Origin: an uncultured Cloacibacillus sp.
GTDB lineage: Bacteria; Synergistota; Synergistia; Synergistales; Synergistaceae
Direction of reading: 5' to 3'
DNA: 6,685 bases
Assembly: GCA_934511335.1 (NCBI GenBank)
Contig: CAKSWL010000120.1
Span: forward strand, 1-6,685
Positions 6,080 through 6,685 of the stretch are shown here, piece by piece (position 1 is the stretch's first letter; each line of letters starts with the position of its first letter). The position numbers and the translations under genes were made by a program. Under the pieces are notes generated by a model. That model did no database searches and was not told the origin of the DNA. It worked only from the letters and a program-made list of their open reading frames with translations.

Positions 6080-6685
6080 CTACCATTTAAGACCCGTAAA
6101 GAAAATCACGAGGATCGCGGCGGGGGCTACGGCCTTTGCCATTATCATCCAGATGTCGAAAAGGCCGAAGGCGGTCTTGCCGTCGTTCGTCGCCTCCCGC
6201 TTTACGACCTCCCTATTGAGGACCCAGCCGACAAAGAGACAGCAGAGCGTCGAACAGAGCGGCATCATGATGCTGTCCGTCAGATAGCCCGCCGCGTCGA
6301 TGAAATCCCGGCTGCCGATCTTGAGGCCGCCGGAGAGCGAAATCGCGGAGGGAACGCCGGCGAGGAAGATCAGCGTCGCCGTGATGAACGTCGCCATCTT
6401 CCGATCCATGCCGTGGTCCACGAAATAGCCGGTGGAACATTCCAGCAGCGAGATCGACGAGGTGAGCGCCGCGACAAAGAAAAGCAGGAAGAAAATCACC
6501 GCGAAGACCGCGCCGCCGCTCATCTTTGCAAAGAGCGTCGGTACAGTGATGAAGGTGAGTCCCGGCCCCGCGGCCGGTTCCGCGCCGAAGGCGAAGACGG
6601 CGGGGAAGATCATCAGCCCCGCGAGAAAGGCGACCGCCGTGTCGATGAAGCAGATCTGTTTTACGGAGGAGAGAATGTTTTCCGT
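6080..6685 (-). CDS. NSS-family sodium-dependent transporter, C-terminal part
   Basis: Sodium-coupled symporter of the neurotransmitter:sodium symporter (LeuT/MhsT) family, inner membrane, usually importing amino acids. The last 201 residues are visible; the frame stays open to the right window edge, so the start lies beyond it and no start in this window is real. Numbering from the first visible codon, GLTFITVPTLFAKMSGG (42-58) and FFVAALTSSISLLE (69-82) match the LeuT TM7-TM8 region. T75 and S76 align with LeuT T354 and S355, Na2-site ligands. Hydrophobic segments at about 11-34, 58-82, 98-114, 136-156 and 177-198 fit TM7 to TM11. The protein ends three residues after the last helix, so it has no TM12, the 11-helix form seen in many bacterial members such as MhsT. 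The substrate cannot be told, because the TM1/TM3/TM6 binding residues are outside. It converges on the sensor kinase gene. Confidence 0.92.
   Translation of the reverse strand, partial: TENILSSVKQICFIDTAVAFLAGLMIFPAVFAFGAEPAAGPGLTFITVPTLFAKMSGGAVFAVIFFLLFFVAALTSSISLLECSTGYFVDHGMDRKMATFITATLIFLAGVPSAISLSGGLKIGSRDFIDAAGYLTDSIMMPLCSTLCCLFVGWVLNREVVKREATNDGKTAFGLFDIWMIMAKAVAPAAILVIFFTGLKW

Noticed and set aside
6060..6287. Open frame on the + strand opposite the transporter
   Set aside because: Overlaps the end of the NSS gene, has no ribosome binding site that I can see, and its product resembles no family.

Overview
The window is GC-rich (roughly 60%, by eye) and densely coding. It holds four recognisable protein genes and part of a fifth functional unit's flank; I see no RNA genes, mobile elements or CRISPR. 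The genes point to an obligately anaerobic, diderm-type bacterium. The biotin synthase lacks a cluster cysteine found in aerobic enzymes, there is a large two-component sensor with tandem substrate-binding domains, and there is a sodium-coupled NSS transporter. The combination resembles Synergistetes (Cloacibacillus/Synergistes-like), but that is a guess from style, not a database result.

Bases 1-2941 are a tight biotin operon on the + strand, bioB-bioD-bioA. bioB is cut by the left edge. bioB/bioD overlap by 8 bases and bioD/bioA by one base (TAATG), so the three are probably co-transcribed and translationally coupled. They cover the last three steps of biotin synthesis: KAPA to DAPA (BioA), DAPA to dethiobiotin (BioD), dethiobiotin to biotin (BioB). 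The genes that make pimeloyl thioester and KAPA (bioF and bioC/H or bioW) are not in view.

Bases 2942-3119 are a non-coding gap. It contains a strong four-run G-quadruplex motif, a weak terminator-like hairpin with a T6 tract, and an AT-rich promoter with a perfect extended -10 (TGTTATAAT) just upstream of the next gene.

Bases 3120-5960 encode a 946-residue BvgS-like hybrid histidine kinase: membrane anchor or signal, two periplasmic SBP_bac_3 domains, one transmembrane helix, HisKA, HATPase_c and a C-terminal receiver. It has no PAS linker and no C-terminal Hpt domain, and no partner regulator is visible.

Bases 5961-6079 are a short convergent gap with no convincing terminator. Bases 6080-6685 (- strand) are the C-terminal part of an NSS-family sodium-dependent transporter that runs off the right edge.

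The biotin operon and the sensor/transporter pair look functionally separate. The most notable points are the anaerobe-type BioB cluster ligands, a Bacillus-like BioA whose amino donor is uncertain, the G-quadruplex, and the stripped-down architecture of the hybrid kinase. I see no wholly new system.
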